Shown: piece after piece, positions 56,126 through 64,000 of the stretch
Numbering within the stretch: the stretch's first letter is position 1
Layout of the letters: each line of letters begins with the position of its first letter
NCBI GenBank assembly: GCA_016871915.1
Contig: VHBP01000004.1
Span: forward strand, 1 to 64,000
Reading direction: 5' to 3'
Length of the DNA stretch: 64,000 nucleotides
Source of the DNA: Gemmatimonadota bacterium
Lineage (GTDB): Bacteria; Gemmatimonadota; Gemmatimonadetes; Gemmatimonadales; Gemmatimonadaceae
Program-made: the position numbers and the translations under genes
The notes under the pieces: generated by a model
The model's database searches: none
What the model saw: the letters and a program-made list of their open reading frames with translations, nothing else
Told to the model about the DNA's origin: nothing

Positions 56126-57279
56126 ACGAGGAGTGCGAGGGCGCGGTCGATGTCATCCGCGGTGTTGTGGAAGTGCGGAGCGAGGCGAATGGCGCCCTCG
56201 CGCACGGCGTGTACGATGTTCGCTGCACGAAGGCGCTGCGAGTCGGCGGCCACGCCCGGCGTACGCACGGCGACGATCCCGGCACGACGCGCGGGATCAC
56301 GGGGGGTGTAGAGGTCGAGGTCGGGACGCGCGCTGAGCCCGCTGATGAGCCGCTCGACGAGCGCGGCGACGTGGCGCTCGATGTTCGAGGGCCCGAGCTC
56401 GAGGAAGAGCTCGAGGGTGGCGTTCATCCCGACGAAGTCCTGGATGGGAAGCGAGCCGACCTCGAAGCGCTGCGCATCCGCGCGCCAGGTGGGGTCGTAG
56501 TCGAGCAGATGCCCGAAGTCCGCCGTGCTCGGCTGCGCGAGCCACCCAGCCGCAGGAGGCTCGAGCTGCGTGATCAAGCCACGACGCACGTAGGCGAAGG
56601 CCGCACCCCAAGGGGAGCAGAGCCACTTCTGGGCTCCGAACGACACGATGTCGGCCGGGATGCGCGCGCAATCGAGGGTGAGGGGGCCGAGCCCCTGGAT
56701 GGCATCGACGGCGAACCAGATCCCTCGCGCGCGGCAGGCCGTGCCGATGGCGTCGATATCGATCCGCTCCCCAGACCAGAAGGCCACCCAGCTCAACGCG
56801 ACCCCCTTGACGCGGGGATCGGTGGCGATGCGGTGGAGGATCGTGGCCTGATCCACCGTGCGGCCGATCAGCGGGACGCGCTCATAGGTGAAGCCGCGTG
56901 CCTTGGCGGCCGCCATCCAGGGAAAGACGTTCCCCGGGAACTCCCCGTCGCTCCCCAAGACGACGTCACCTGGACCGACGGGCAGCGCGTAGGCGGCGAG
57001 GTTGATCCCCCAGCTCGTGCTGGTGGTGAGGGCGATCTCCTCGGCGGAGGCACCGATCAGCTGCGCGATAAGCGCCCGCGCATGATCGAGTCGCGCGAAG
57101 AAGTCCTCGGCACGCATCGCGTGCATCTCGGCGCGCTTGTCGTTGTACGCGGCGAGGGCGTCGCGGGAACGCTGCGGGATCACCCCGATGCTCGCGTGAT
57201 CGAGATGGATGGCATCGCCCCGCGCCTCCCAGGGATATTCGCGCGCACGAAGCGCCTGCACGTCGTAGCCCGTGGTCAT
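56122..57279 (-). CDS. Class V aminotransferase, cysteine desulfurase-like family
   Basis: IHLDHASIGVIPQRSRDAL; TTSTSWGINLAAYALPVGPGDVVL; PLP-Lys region DIVSFGAQKWLCSPWGAAF. Confidence 0.85.
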   Translation of the reverse strand: MTTGYDVQALRAREYPWEARGDAIHLDHASIGVIPQRSRDALAAYNDKRAEMHAMRAEDFFARLDHARALIAQLIGASAEEIALTTSTSWGINLAAYALPVGPGDVVLGSDGEFPGNVFPWMAAAKARGFTYERVPLIGRTVDQATILHRIATDPRVKGVALSWVAFWSGERIDIDAIGTACRARGIWFAVDAIQGLGPLTLDCARIPADIVSFGAQKWLCSPWGAAFAYVRRGLITQLEPPAAGWLAQPSTADFGHLLDYDPTWRADAQRFEVGSLPIQDFVGMNATLELFLELGPSNIERHVAALVERLISGLSARPDLDLYTPRDPARRAGIVAVRTPGVAADSQRLRAANIVHAVREGAIRLAPHFHNTADDIDRALALLV

Positions 57280-57280
57280 C

Positions 57281-58228
57281 TCAGGGCTCCCGGAGATGGG
57301 CCGGGGTATCGGCCGGTTGTCCCTTCCATCGACGATGCTGCCAGAAGTACTGCTCGGGGTGCGCACGGACGAGGCGCTCCAAGACCTGCGTATAGGCGAC
57401 CACGGTGGCCTCCACATCGGCATCGCGATCGCCGGTGCGTACCACCGGGACCGACTCGAAGTGCGCCAGGTAGCGCCCGTCGGGCTGGCGGAGCGCGGCG
57501 ACGAAGATCATCGGAAGATCATCTCGGAGCGCGAAGACGGCGGCGCCACGCGGCGTACGCGCGGGGCGACCGAAGAAGGGGATGATCGTGCTCGCGAGCC
57601 CCTTCGCGCTCTGATCGGAGAGGAAACCGACGCCGCGACCGGCCCGCAGGGCGCGCGGCACGGCGCGCACCGCCTGATCGTCGAAGATCACCCCAACACC
57701 CAACCGTTCGCGCGTGCGCTGAAAGAAGCGGTCGGAGAGAGGGTTCGCCATATGCATCGCGATCCCATCGACCGGGTGCCCGCGCGCGGCGATGTAGGCC
57801 GCACTCAGCTCCCAGTTCCCGAGATGCCCACCGACGAGGATCACCCCGCGCCCCTGCGCATAGGCGGCGGCGAGCGCGTCGTCCCCGTGCACCCCAGCGA
57901 AGGCGGTGAGGACCTCCTCACGTCCGGCGCGGGAGAGGTAGATCGACTCGAATGAGGTGCGCCCCAACCCACGATAGCTCGCGCGCGCGGTGGCGCGGAC
58001 CTGCGCTTCACTCATCTGGGGAAAGCAGGCGTGCAGGGTGCGCATCACGCGCGCGGCGCGCATCCGCAGCGGCCACCAGGCGAGTCCACCGACCGCGGCA
58101 CCGACGCGCGAGGCCATCCGCCACCCGAAGGGTCGGAGGAGCGCCGCCACACCGCGCAGCGCGCCGAACTCGATCCGTTGCGCGAAGGTGGGCGGCGCGC
58201 GACGGGCCGCCGGCTCAGCCGACGACAT
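57281..58228 (-). CDS. Lysophospholipid / lipid A acyltransferase (LpxL/HtrB family)
   Basis: GVILVGGHLGNWELSAAYIAARGHPVDGIAMHMANPLSDRFFQRTRERLGVGVI; VGFLSDQSAKG. Confidence 0.88.
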   Translation of the reverse strand: MSSAEPAARRAPPTFAQRIEFGALRGVAALLRPFGWRMASRVGAAVGGLAWWPLRMRAARVMRTLHACFPQMSEAQVRATARASYRGLGRTSFESIYLSRAGREEVLTAFAGVHGDDALAAAYAQGRGVILVGGHLGNWELSAAYIAARGHPVDGIAMHMANPLSDRFFQRTRERLGVGVIFDDQAVRAVPRALRAGRGVGFLSDQSAKGLASTIIPFFGRPARTPRGAAVFALRDDLPMIFVAALRQPDGRYLAHFESVPVVRTGDRDADVEATVVAYTQVLERLVRAHPEQYFWQHRRWKGQPADTPAHLREP

Positions 58229-60053
58229 CGTCCGCTGCGTCGAGGCGCCCCGTGGGGCGCTGCTGCATCGCGTGGAGCCGCGCATAGGCGCCGCCGCGCG
58301 CCAAGAGCTCCGCGTGCGTCCCGCGCTCGACGATCCGTCCCTGCTCCATCACGAGGATCTGCGCCGCATGCACCACGGTGGAGAGGCGATGCGCGATCAC
58401 GAAGACGGTGCGTCCCGCTAGGAGTCGATCGATCGCCTCCTGTACAAGCCGCTCGCTCTCGGTATCGAGCGCCGAGGTAGCCTCGTCGAGGATGAGGATC
58501 GGGGGATCGGTGAGCAACGCGCGCGCGATCGCGAGACGCTGGCGCTGGCCACCGGAGAGGCGCGTGCCCCGCTCGCCCAAGACCGTGTCGTACCCCTGCG
58601 GGAGGGCGACGATGAAGTCATGCGCATTCGCCGCGCGCGCCGCCGCCTCGACCTGCGCCTGCGTGTACCGCGACTCGGCGCCATACGCGATGTTCGCGCG
58701 CACCGTGTCGTGAAAGAGCACCATGTCCTGACTCACGATCCCAGTGAGGGCACGGAGCGATTCCAACCGGAGCTCGCGCGTGTCGACGCCATCGATGGTG
58801 ATCCGCCCCGCGGTGGGCTCGATGAAACGGGGGATGAGATCGACGAGGGTGCTCTTCCCCGCCCCGCTCGCGCCCACCAGCGCGACGACCGAGCCACGCG
58901 GCGCGGTGAAGGAGATGTCGTGCAACACCGGCTCGGCGCCATAGGAAAAATCGACCGACTCGAACGCGACGCCGTCGCGCACGCCGTCGAGCGCGCGAGT
59001 CCCACGATCGGTGGCGGTCTCCGTGCGTTGATCGAGCACCTCGAACAACCGCTCCGCCGCGGCGAGTGACTGCTGTGCGGTGGTCGGTGCCTGCGAGAGC
59101 TGTTTGATCGGCTGCAGGAGGCGCATCACCAGCACCATGAAGGTGATGAGGATCCCGCCATCCATGGTCTGCGTCTGCAAGACCTCGCGCGCACCGATCC
59201 AGAGGACGCCGAGCGCGATGATCGTCCCGAGCACCTCGGTGAGCGGACCCGCCAGCAGGGCCAGGCGCTGCATGCGGGTCATCCCGCGCGAGTAGTGCGC
59301 GGAGGCGCCGAGGAAGCGCGCATCCTCGTAGGGCTCGCCGCGGAACGACTTCACGAGACGGATGCCGCTCACGACCTCTTGGAGCACGCTCGTCATCTCG
59401 CCGTACTCCTGGCGGAGGCGACGATGCCCCTTCCGCAGCTTCCGCAGCACCGGCTGGAGCACCGCCATCACCGCCGGGGCGATGACGAGTGCGACGAGGG
59501 TGAGGCGCGGCGACATCCGGAAGAGGATCACGACGGTGACGAGGATCGTCGCGAGGTTCTGGATCGACCGGGTGGCGACCTCGGCGAGGACCGCCTTCGT
59601 CTGCTCGGTGTCGGTGAGGACGCGCGCGATCACCTGCCCCGTGCGGGTGCGGCTGAACCAGGTGAGGGGGAGGCGCTGCAGATGGGAGAAGACCGCGTGC
59701 CGTAGGTCGCGGGTGATGTATTCCTGCAGGGAGGCGCCGAACTGGCCCCCACCCCAGAGGGCGAGGTTCTTGAGGGCCACCATCCCGAGGATCACGAGGA
59801 TCACGGCCCGGAGCGATCCCATGGGATCGGCCGGGTCGAGGAAGGGGCCGATGAGGGCCTGTTGGAGTGCGGTGAGCCACCCCATCCCCGAGGCGATCCG
59901 TGCCTCGAGCCCGAAGAGGGTGTTGAGGAAGGGGATCAGCAAGGTGAAGGCGACGCCGTCGAGGGCGGCCGCCAGGACGTTGAGGACGACGTTGCCGCCG
60001 AGCCGCCACGCATGCGGTCGCAGGAACCGCAGGAGCCGCCGGTACACGCGCAT
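58215..60053 (-). CDS. ABC transporter, fused permease and ATP-binding protein (MsbA-like lipid exporter)
   Basis: VALVGASGAGKSTLVDLIPRF, LSGGQRQRLAIARALLTDPPILILDEATSALD; overlaps an LpxL-like gene downstream. Confidence 0.9.
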   Translation of the reverse strand: MRVYRRLLRFLRPHAWRLGGNVVLNVLAAALDGVAFTLLIPFLNTLFGLEARIASGMGWLTALQQALIGPFLDPADPMGSLRAVILVILGMVALKNLALWGGGQFGASLQEYITRDLRHAVFSHLQRLPLTWFSRTRTGQVIARVLTDTEQTKAVLAEVATRSIQNLATILVTVVILFRMSPRLTLVALVIAPAVMAVLQPVLRKLRKGHRRLRQEYGEMTSVLQEVVSGIRLVKSFRGEPYEDARFLGASAHYSRGMTRMQRLALLAGPLTEVLGTIIALGVLWIGAREVLQTQTMDGGILITFMVLVMRLLQPIKQLSQAPTTAQQSLAAAERLFEVLDQRTETATDRGTRALDGVRDGVAFESVDFSYGAEPVLHDISFTAPRGSVVALVGASGAGKSTLVDLIPRFIEPTAGRITIDGVDTRELRLESLRALTGIVSQDMVLFHDTVRANIAYGAESRYTQAQVEAAARAANAHDFIVALPQGYDTVLGERGTRLSGGQRQRLAIARALLTDPPILILDEATSALDTESERLVQEAIDRLLAGRTVFVIAHRLSTVVHAAQILVMEQGRIVERGTHAELLARGGAYARLHAMQQRPTGRLDAADDVVG

Positions 60054-60109
60054 CCGCCAAAGATACGCGCCCCTTCCGCCGTGCCCCACTCCTGCAGCAC
60101 TTTGGCGAG

Positions 60110-60541
60110 GTGGTGCCCGCCCTTCCCTCCTTCTCCCCGGTGCGATCCGGGTTCGCCTGTCCGGCGCTGCTGCTTGCGGCGGCGCGCGCCCCAATCGGGG
60201 GAGAGCGCGAGACCCTGCTCGGGGTGTTGATGGCCGCACGGCTCGCGTCGGGGCTCTCGCCGGACCAGCCCCTTCCCTCGGTCGCCCGGGTGGTCCGAGC
60301 GGAGGCGGCGCGGAGTTGGCTCGCCTCGGTGACCTTGGCGGCGAAGACGCGCACGGCGGTGCTTCGGTGTATCGCGAGCTCCGAGGCACCAAGCCCGCAG
60401 GGAGCCGCCGAGTCACTGCTGGCGCTCCTGGAGCTGGTACCGACCCCACTCGACCGGGGGGCGCGCCGCGAGGTGAGCCGATTGATCGAGGCACTCCAAT
60501 CAGCCCCGAGCGCCTTGCTGGCGCCCCCGCGCGACCGGTAA
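60110..60541 (+). CDS. Hypothetical protein (143 aa; start uncertain)
   Basis: Open frame divergent from the ABC transporter; RGERETLLGVLMAARLASGLSPDQPLPSVARVVRAEAARSWLASVTL-like helical composition. Confidence 0.45.
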   Translation: MVPALPSFSPVRSGFACPALLLAAARAPIGGERETLLGVLMAARLASGLSPDQPLPSVARVVRAEAARSWLASVTLAAKTRTAVLRCIASSEAPSPQGAAESLLALLELVPTPLDRGARREVSRLIEALQSAPSALLAPPRDR

Positions 60542-60590
60542 GATTGGGCAGCCGTCCCTCCCCTTTATAGTTGGTCGGTGCCGAGACTCT

Positions 60591-61124
60591 GTGCGCCCCA
60601 TCGACATCTCCCCGATATCGCAGGTCATGCGGCGTATCGATCTCGCCGCGGAGGGAACGGCGCCTCAGCCAACGCCTCGCGATGCATTCGTGACCGGATT
60701 CCCCAGCTTGGATCGCTGGCTCGGGGGCGGGGTGCGCGCCGGGGATCTGGTGGTGCTCGCCGGTGCGATCGGGAGTGGGAAGTCGGCACTGACGCTAGCG
60801 ATGGCGCTTCGGATGGCCGACGCGGGGACCACGGTCGCGGTGGTGAGCGGGGAGATGACGGTGGAGCGCCAGATGGAGCGGGCGCTCGCGATCGAGGTGC
60901 GGGAGATCCTTCTGCAACCCACCGCGGAGCTCCGTCTCTGGCAGGTGGATGGGATCAAGGCGGGGAATCTGGTGAACCTCGGGGTGCGGGCCCGGCTCGG
61001 ACTCGGGGCCTTCTCGGTGTATCCTTCGGTCGGGCTCAGCACCGGTTCCCTCTTCTCCACCACCGATGGCACCGAGCTGAGCCTCTCCGGATTCCGCGGC
61101 AGCCTGACCGTTCGGTTGCGCTGA
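60591..61124 (+). CDS. Short RecA/DnaB-like P-loop ATPase (177 aa)
   Basis: FVTGFPSLDRWLGGGVRAGDLVVLAGAIGSGKSALTLAMALRMADAGTTVAVVSGEMTVERQMERALAI; GTG start. Confidence 0.7.
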   Translation: MRPIDISPISQVMRRIDLAAEGTAPQPTPRDAFVTGFPSLDRWLGGGVRAGDLVVLAGAIGSGKSALTLAMALRMADAGTTVAVVSGEMTVERQMERALAIEVREILLQPTAELRLWQVDGIKAGNLVNLGVRARLGLGAFSVYPSVGLSTGSLFSTTDGTELSLSGFRGSLTVRLR

Positions 61125-61160
61125 CGACCGGACGACCCACCTCCTCTCCTCGGGCGTTCG

Positions 61161-61904
61161 ATGGCCGGTCATAGCAAATGGAAGCAGATCAAGCACTACA
61201 AGGCGGCGGCTGACGCCAAGCGTGGGGCGATCTTCACGAAACTGCTGCGCGAGATCACCGTCGCCGCCAAGGCGGGGGGCGGCGATCCTGATGGCAATCC
61301 GCGCCTCCGCACCGCGATCGAGAACGCCAAGGCGCAGTCATGCCCCAAGGAGAACATCGAGCGCGCCATCAAGAAGGGGACGGGCGAGCTCGAGGGCGTC
61401 GACTACGTCGAGGTGCTGTACGAGGCGTACGGTCCAGGGGGCGTCGCGCTGATGATCCAGGCGCTCACCGACAACCCGACGCGCACGGTGGCGGAGATCC
61501 GCGCCAAGCTCTCGCGCGGCGGGGGGAACCTCGGGACGAGCAACTCGGTTGCGTTCATGTTCGATCGCAAGGGACTCATCATGATCGCCGCGAACGGGCG
61601 TGACGAGGACGCGATCATGGAGCCGGTGCTCGAGGCGGGGGCCGAGGATCTCACGCGCGAGGATGACCACTTCGTGGTGACGACGGCCCCCGCCGACCTG
61701 CATGCGGTGAAGCAGGGACTCGAGGCCTTGGGACTGATCGCGACCGACGCGACGCTCTCGTGGATCCCGAGGAACACGGTGCGCGTGGAAGGGGCGACAG
61801 CGGAGCAGCTGATCAAGCTTCTCGAGGCGATCGAGGATCTGGACGACGTGCAGAAGGTCGATGCGAACTTCGACATGGACGTGTCGGAGCTATCGGCGGG
61901 GTGA
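61161..61904 (+). CDS. yebC: YebC/PmpR family regulator
   Basis: MAGHSKWKQIKHYKAAADAKRGAIFTKLLREITVAAK; GPGGVALMIQALTDNPTRTVAEIR. Confidence 0.97.
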   Translation: MAGHSKWKQIKHYKAAADAKRGAIFTKLLREITVAAKAGGGDPDGNPRLRTAIENAKAQSCPKENIERAIKKGTGELEGVDYVEVLYEAYGPGGVALMIQALTDNPTRTVAEIRAKLSRGGGNLGTSNSVAFMFDRKGLIMIAANGRDEDAIMEPVLEAGAEDLTREDDHFVVTTAPADLHAVKQGLEALGLIATDATLSWIPRNTVRVEGATAEQLIKLLEAIEDLDDVQKVDANFDMDVSELSAG

Positions 61905-61926
61905 GCCCTCTCCTACGGCGGCGCCC

Positions 61927-62454
61927 GTGCTGATCCTCGGCATCGATCCGGGCACCGCCGTCACCGGGTATGGTGTGGTGCGCGCCGATCCGCGTCCGAC
62001 CCTCGTGGAGTGCGGGGTGATCCGCACGAAGGCGGAGACGCCGCTCCCCGAGCGGTTGCGTGAGATCAGCGAGGGGGTGCGCGAGTTGCTCACGCGGCAC
62101 CGTCCTGATGTGATGGCGGTGGAGGCGGTGTTCTATGCGCGGAACGTGCGGACCACGATCGTGCTCGGCCATACGCGCGGCGTGATCCTCTTGGCGGGCG
62201 CAGAGGCGGGCATCCCGATTCACGAGTATCCTCCAGCGGATATCAAGAAGGCGGTGGCCGGCACCGGCGCCGCGACCAAGACCCAGGTCCAGTTCATGCT
62301 CACCAAGTTGCTCCGTCTCACCCGCGCACCCGAACCAAACGACGCCGCTGACGGCGTGGCGGCGGCGCTCACCTGCGCGCTCCGTGCGCCATTGGCGCGT
62401 GCGTTGGCCGCGCGTCCCGTGGCGAGTGGGATCGGCGCGAGGAAGGGGCGATGA
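61927..62454 (+). CDS. ruvC: Crossover junction endodeoxyribonuclease RuvC
   Basis: ILGIDPGTAVTGYGVV; VMAVEAVFYARNVRTTIVLGHTRGVILLA; GTG start. Confidence 0.96.
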   Translation: MLILGIDPGTAVTGYGVVRADPRPTLVECGVIRTKAETPLPERLREISEGVRELLTRHRPDVMAVEAVFYARNVRTTIVLGHTRGVILLAGAEAGIPIHEYPPADIKKAVAGTGAATKTQVQFMLTKLLRLTRAPEPNDAADGVAAALTCALRAPLARALAARPVASGIGARKGR

Positions 62455-63056
62455 TCTCGCGCCTCCAGGGGACGTTGGTCGCGCAGGGACTCGACCGGAT
62501 CGAGGTGATGACCTCAGGCGGTGTGGGCTACGAGGTGCTGGTGCCGCTCTCCGTGGTGGAGACGCTCCCGCGTGCCGGTGGCGAGGTGGCGCTGCATATC
62601 GCGCAGGTGATCCGCGAGGATGCCTGGTCGCTCTACGGCTTCGCGACGGCGGAGGAGCGTCGGCTCTTCCAGCGGTTGATGGGGACGACCGGCGTGGGGC
62701 CGGCGCTCGCGATGAATCTCCTCTCGACGTTGACCGGGGCGCGGCTGATCCGCGCGGTGCGCGAGGGGGATCTTGCGACGCTCACACAGGTCCCACGCGT
62801 GGGGAAGAAGCTCGCCGAGCGATTGGTGCTCGAGCTGCGGGACAAGCTCGAGGGGGGCGAGGTCGCCGGTGGGGGCAGCGCGGAGCGCGGTGGGCCGGTG
62901 GGGGGCCCGGGCTCCGATGCGGTGCGTGCGCTCCTCGCGCTCGGGTACCAGCAGGGGGATGCGGAGCGCGCGGTGCGCCGGGTGCTGGAGGAGGGGCCGA
63001 AGGACGAGTCGATGGCGGAGCTGATCCGGCGGTCGCTGGCGGCCCTCGGGCGGTAA
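62451..63056 (+). CDS. ruvA: Holliday junction branch migration protein RuvA
   Basis: MISRLQGTLVAQGLDRIEVMTSGGVGYEV; LTQVPRVGKKLAERLVLELRDKL. Confidence 0.96.
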   Translation: MISRLQGTLVAQGLDRIEVMTSGGVGYEVLVPLSVVETLPRAGGEVALHIAQVIREDAWSLYGFATAEERRLFQRLMGTTGVGPALAMNLLSTLTGARLIRAVREGDLATLTQVPRVGKKLAERLVLELRDKLEGGEVAGGGSAERGGPVGGPGSDAVRALLALGYQQGDAERAVRRVLEEGPKDESMAELIRRSLAALGR

Positions 63057-63083
63057 CCCCCCGCTCCCTCGTAGATTCCTCGC

Positions 63084-64000
63084 ATGTCCCGCCCCGAGAT
63101 CACCACCCCGGAATCGCTCGCCGACGAGTCGGTCGTCGAGCTCTCACTCCGTCCGCAGCGGCTGGCGGAGTTCATCGGGCAGGCGAAGGTGAAGGACGCG
63201 CTGCGTATCTATCTCGATGCGGCGCTCGCGCGGCGTGAACCGCTCGATCACACCCTGCTCTTCGGCCCGCCAGGGCTCGGGAAGACGACGCTCGCCGAAT
63301 TGATCGCGCGTGAGCTCGGGGTGAACCTGCACACCACCTCCGGGCCCGCGCTCGAGAAGCCGGGTGATCTGGTCGGCACACTCACGAATCTCCGCACCGG
63401 CGACATCCTCTTCATCGATGAGATCCATCGGCTCCGGCCGGTGATCGACGAGTTCCTCTACCCCGCGATGGAGGATGCAAAGATCGATATCCGCCTCTCC
63501 GAGGGGCCGAAGGCGCAGACGATCACGATGCCGATCGAGCGCTTCACGCTCATCGGGGCGACGACGCGACTCGGGATGCTCACCGCGCCGCTGCGCGCGC
63601 GCTTCGGGATCGAGCTGCGCCTCAACTACTACGAGGCCGCCGAGGTGGAGGAGATCATCCATCGCACCTCTACGGTGCTGGGATCGTCGATCGACGCCGA
63701 GGGGGCGCAGGAGTTAGCGCGACGGGCACGCGGGACCCCGCGCGTGGCGAACCGGTTGCTCCGGCGCGTGCGCGACTTCGCCGAGGTGAAGGCGGGGGGA
63801 CATATCACCAAGGCGGTGGCGCGCGAGGCGCTCGCGATGCTCGACGTGGACGAGTTCGGGCTCGACGAGATGGATACGCGGTTGCTGCGCGCGATCATCG
63901 AGAAGTTCGAGGGGGGCCCCGTCGGCGTGGGGACGATCGCCGCCGCGGTGGGCGAGGAGGCCGACACGCTCGAGGAGGTGTACGAGCCCTTCCTCGTACA
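63084..64000 (+). CDS. ruvB: Holliday junction branch migration helicase RuvB (3' end outside window)
   Basis: [82 protein letters not shown]; frame open to the window end. Confidence 0.97.
   Translation, partial: MSRPEITTPESLADESVVELSLRPQRLAEFIGQAKVKDALRIYLDAALARREPLDHTLLFGPPGLGKTTLAELIARELGVNLHTTSGPALEKPGDLVGTLTNLRTGDILFIDEIHRLRPVIDEFLYPAMEDAKIDIRLSEGPKAQTITMPIERFTLIGATTRLGMLTAPLRARFGIELRLNYYEAAEVEEIIHRTSTVLGSSIDAEGAQELARRARGTPRVANRLLRRVRDFAEVKAGGHITKAVAREALAMLDVDEFGLDEMDTRLLRAIIEKFEGGPVGVGTIAAAVGEEADTLEEVYEPFLV

Overview
GC-rich bacterial chromosomal window, probably Gemmatimonadota-like judging by gene content (SusC/SusD receptors together with NtrYX, RuvABC, Rho and PBP1A); the taxonomy is inference. 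I see about 47 likely genes, one tRNA-Arg and no rRNA, CRISPR array, prophage or IS element. Ordinary blocks: SusC/SusD/DUF4397 locus beside NAGPA-like and HGSNAT-like genes; rho-ruvX-mltG; aroH; rlmI-like; mutM; formate dehydrogenase alpha; tdh-kbl; NtrY/NtrX-like pair with an outer-membrane protein and DUF4390; PBP1A; tyrS; feoA-feoB-Cys-rich small protein with a Fur-box-like palindrome; TonB receptor; prfC; lipid A-type acyltransferase and MsbA-like ABC transporter; yebC-ruvC-ruvA-ruvB. Best candidate for an undescribed system: a tightly packed seven-gene minus-strand operon (about 7925-19086). In it, three unrelated proteins (NDH-2-like flavoprotein, patatin phospholipase, DUF5995 protein) each carry a cyclic-nucleotide-binding-like domain. 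They surround a fatty-acid-dioxygenase-like heme peroxidase, a DUF1569 protein and a Tat-type molybdenum hydroxylase large subunit. The peroxidase frame has an in-frame TGA at codon 10, directly after an ATGA-coupled start. Other notable items: a 21-aa Lys/Ala micro-ORF with its own promoter, SD and terminator-like repeat; a NYN-LOTUS protein with a histone-H1-like tail; heptamer repeats in inverted arrangement at three intergenic sites; and a tRNA-Arg overlapping the first candidate start codon of rho.
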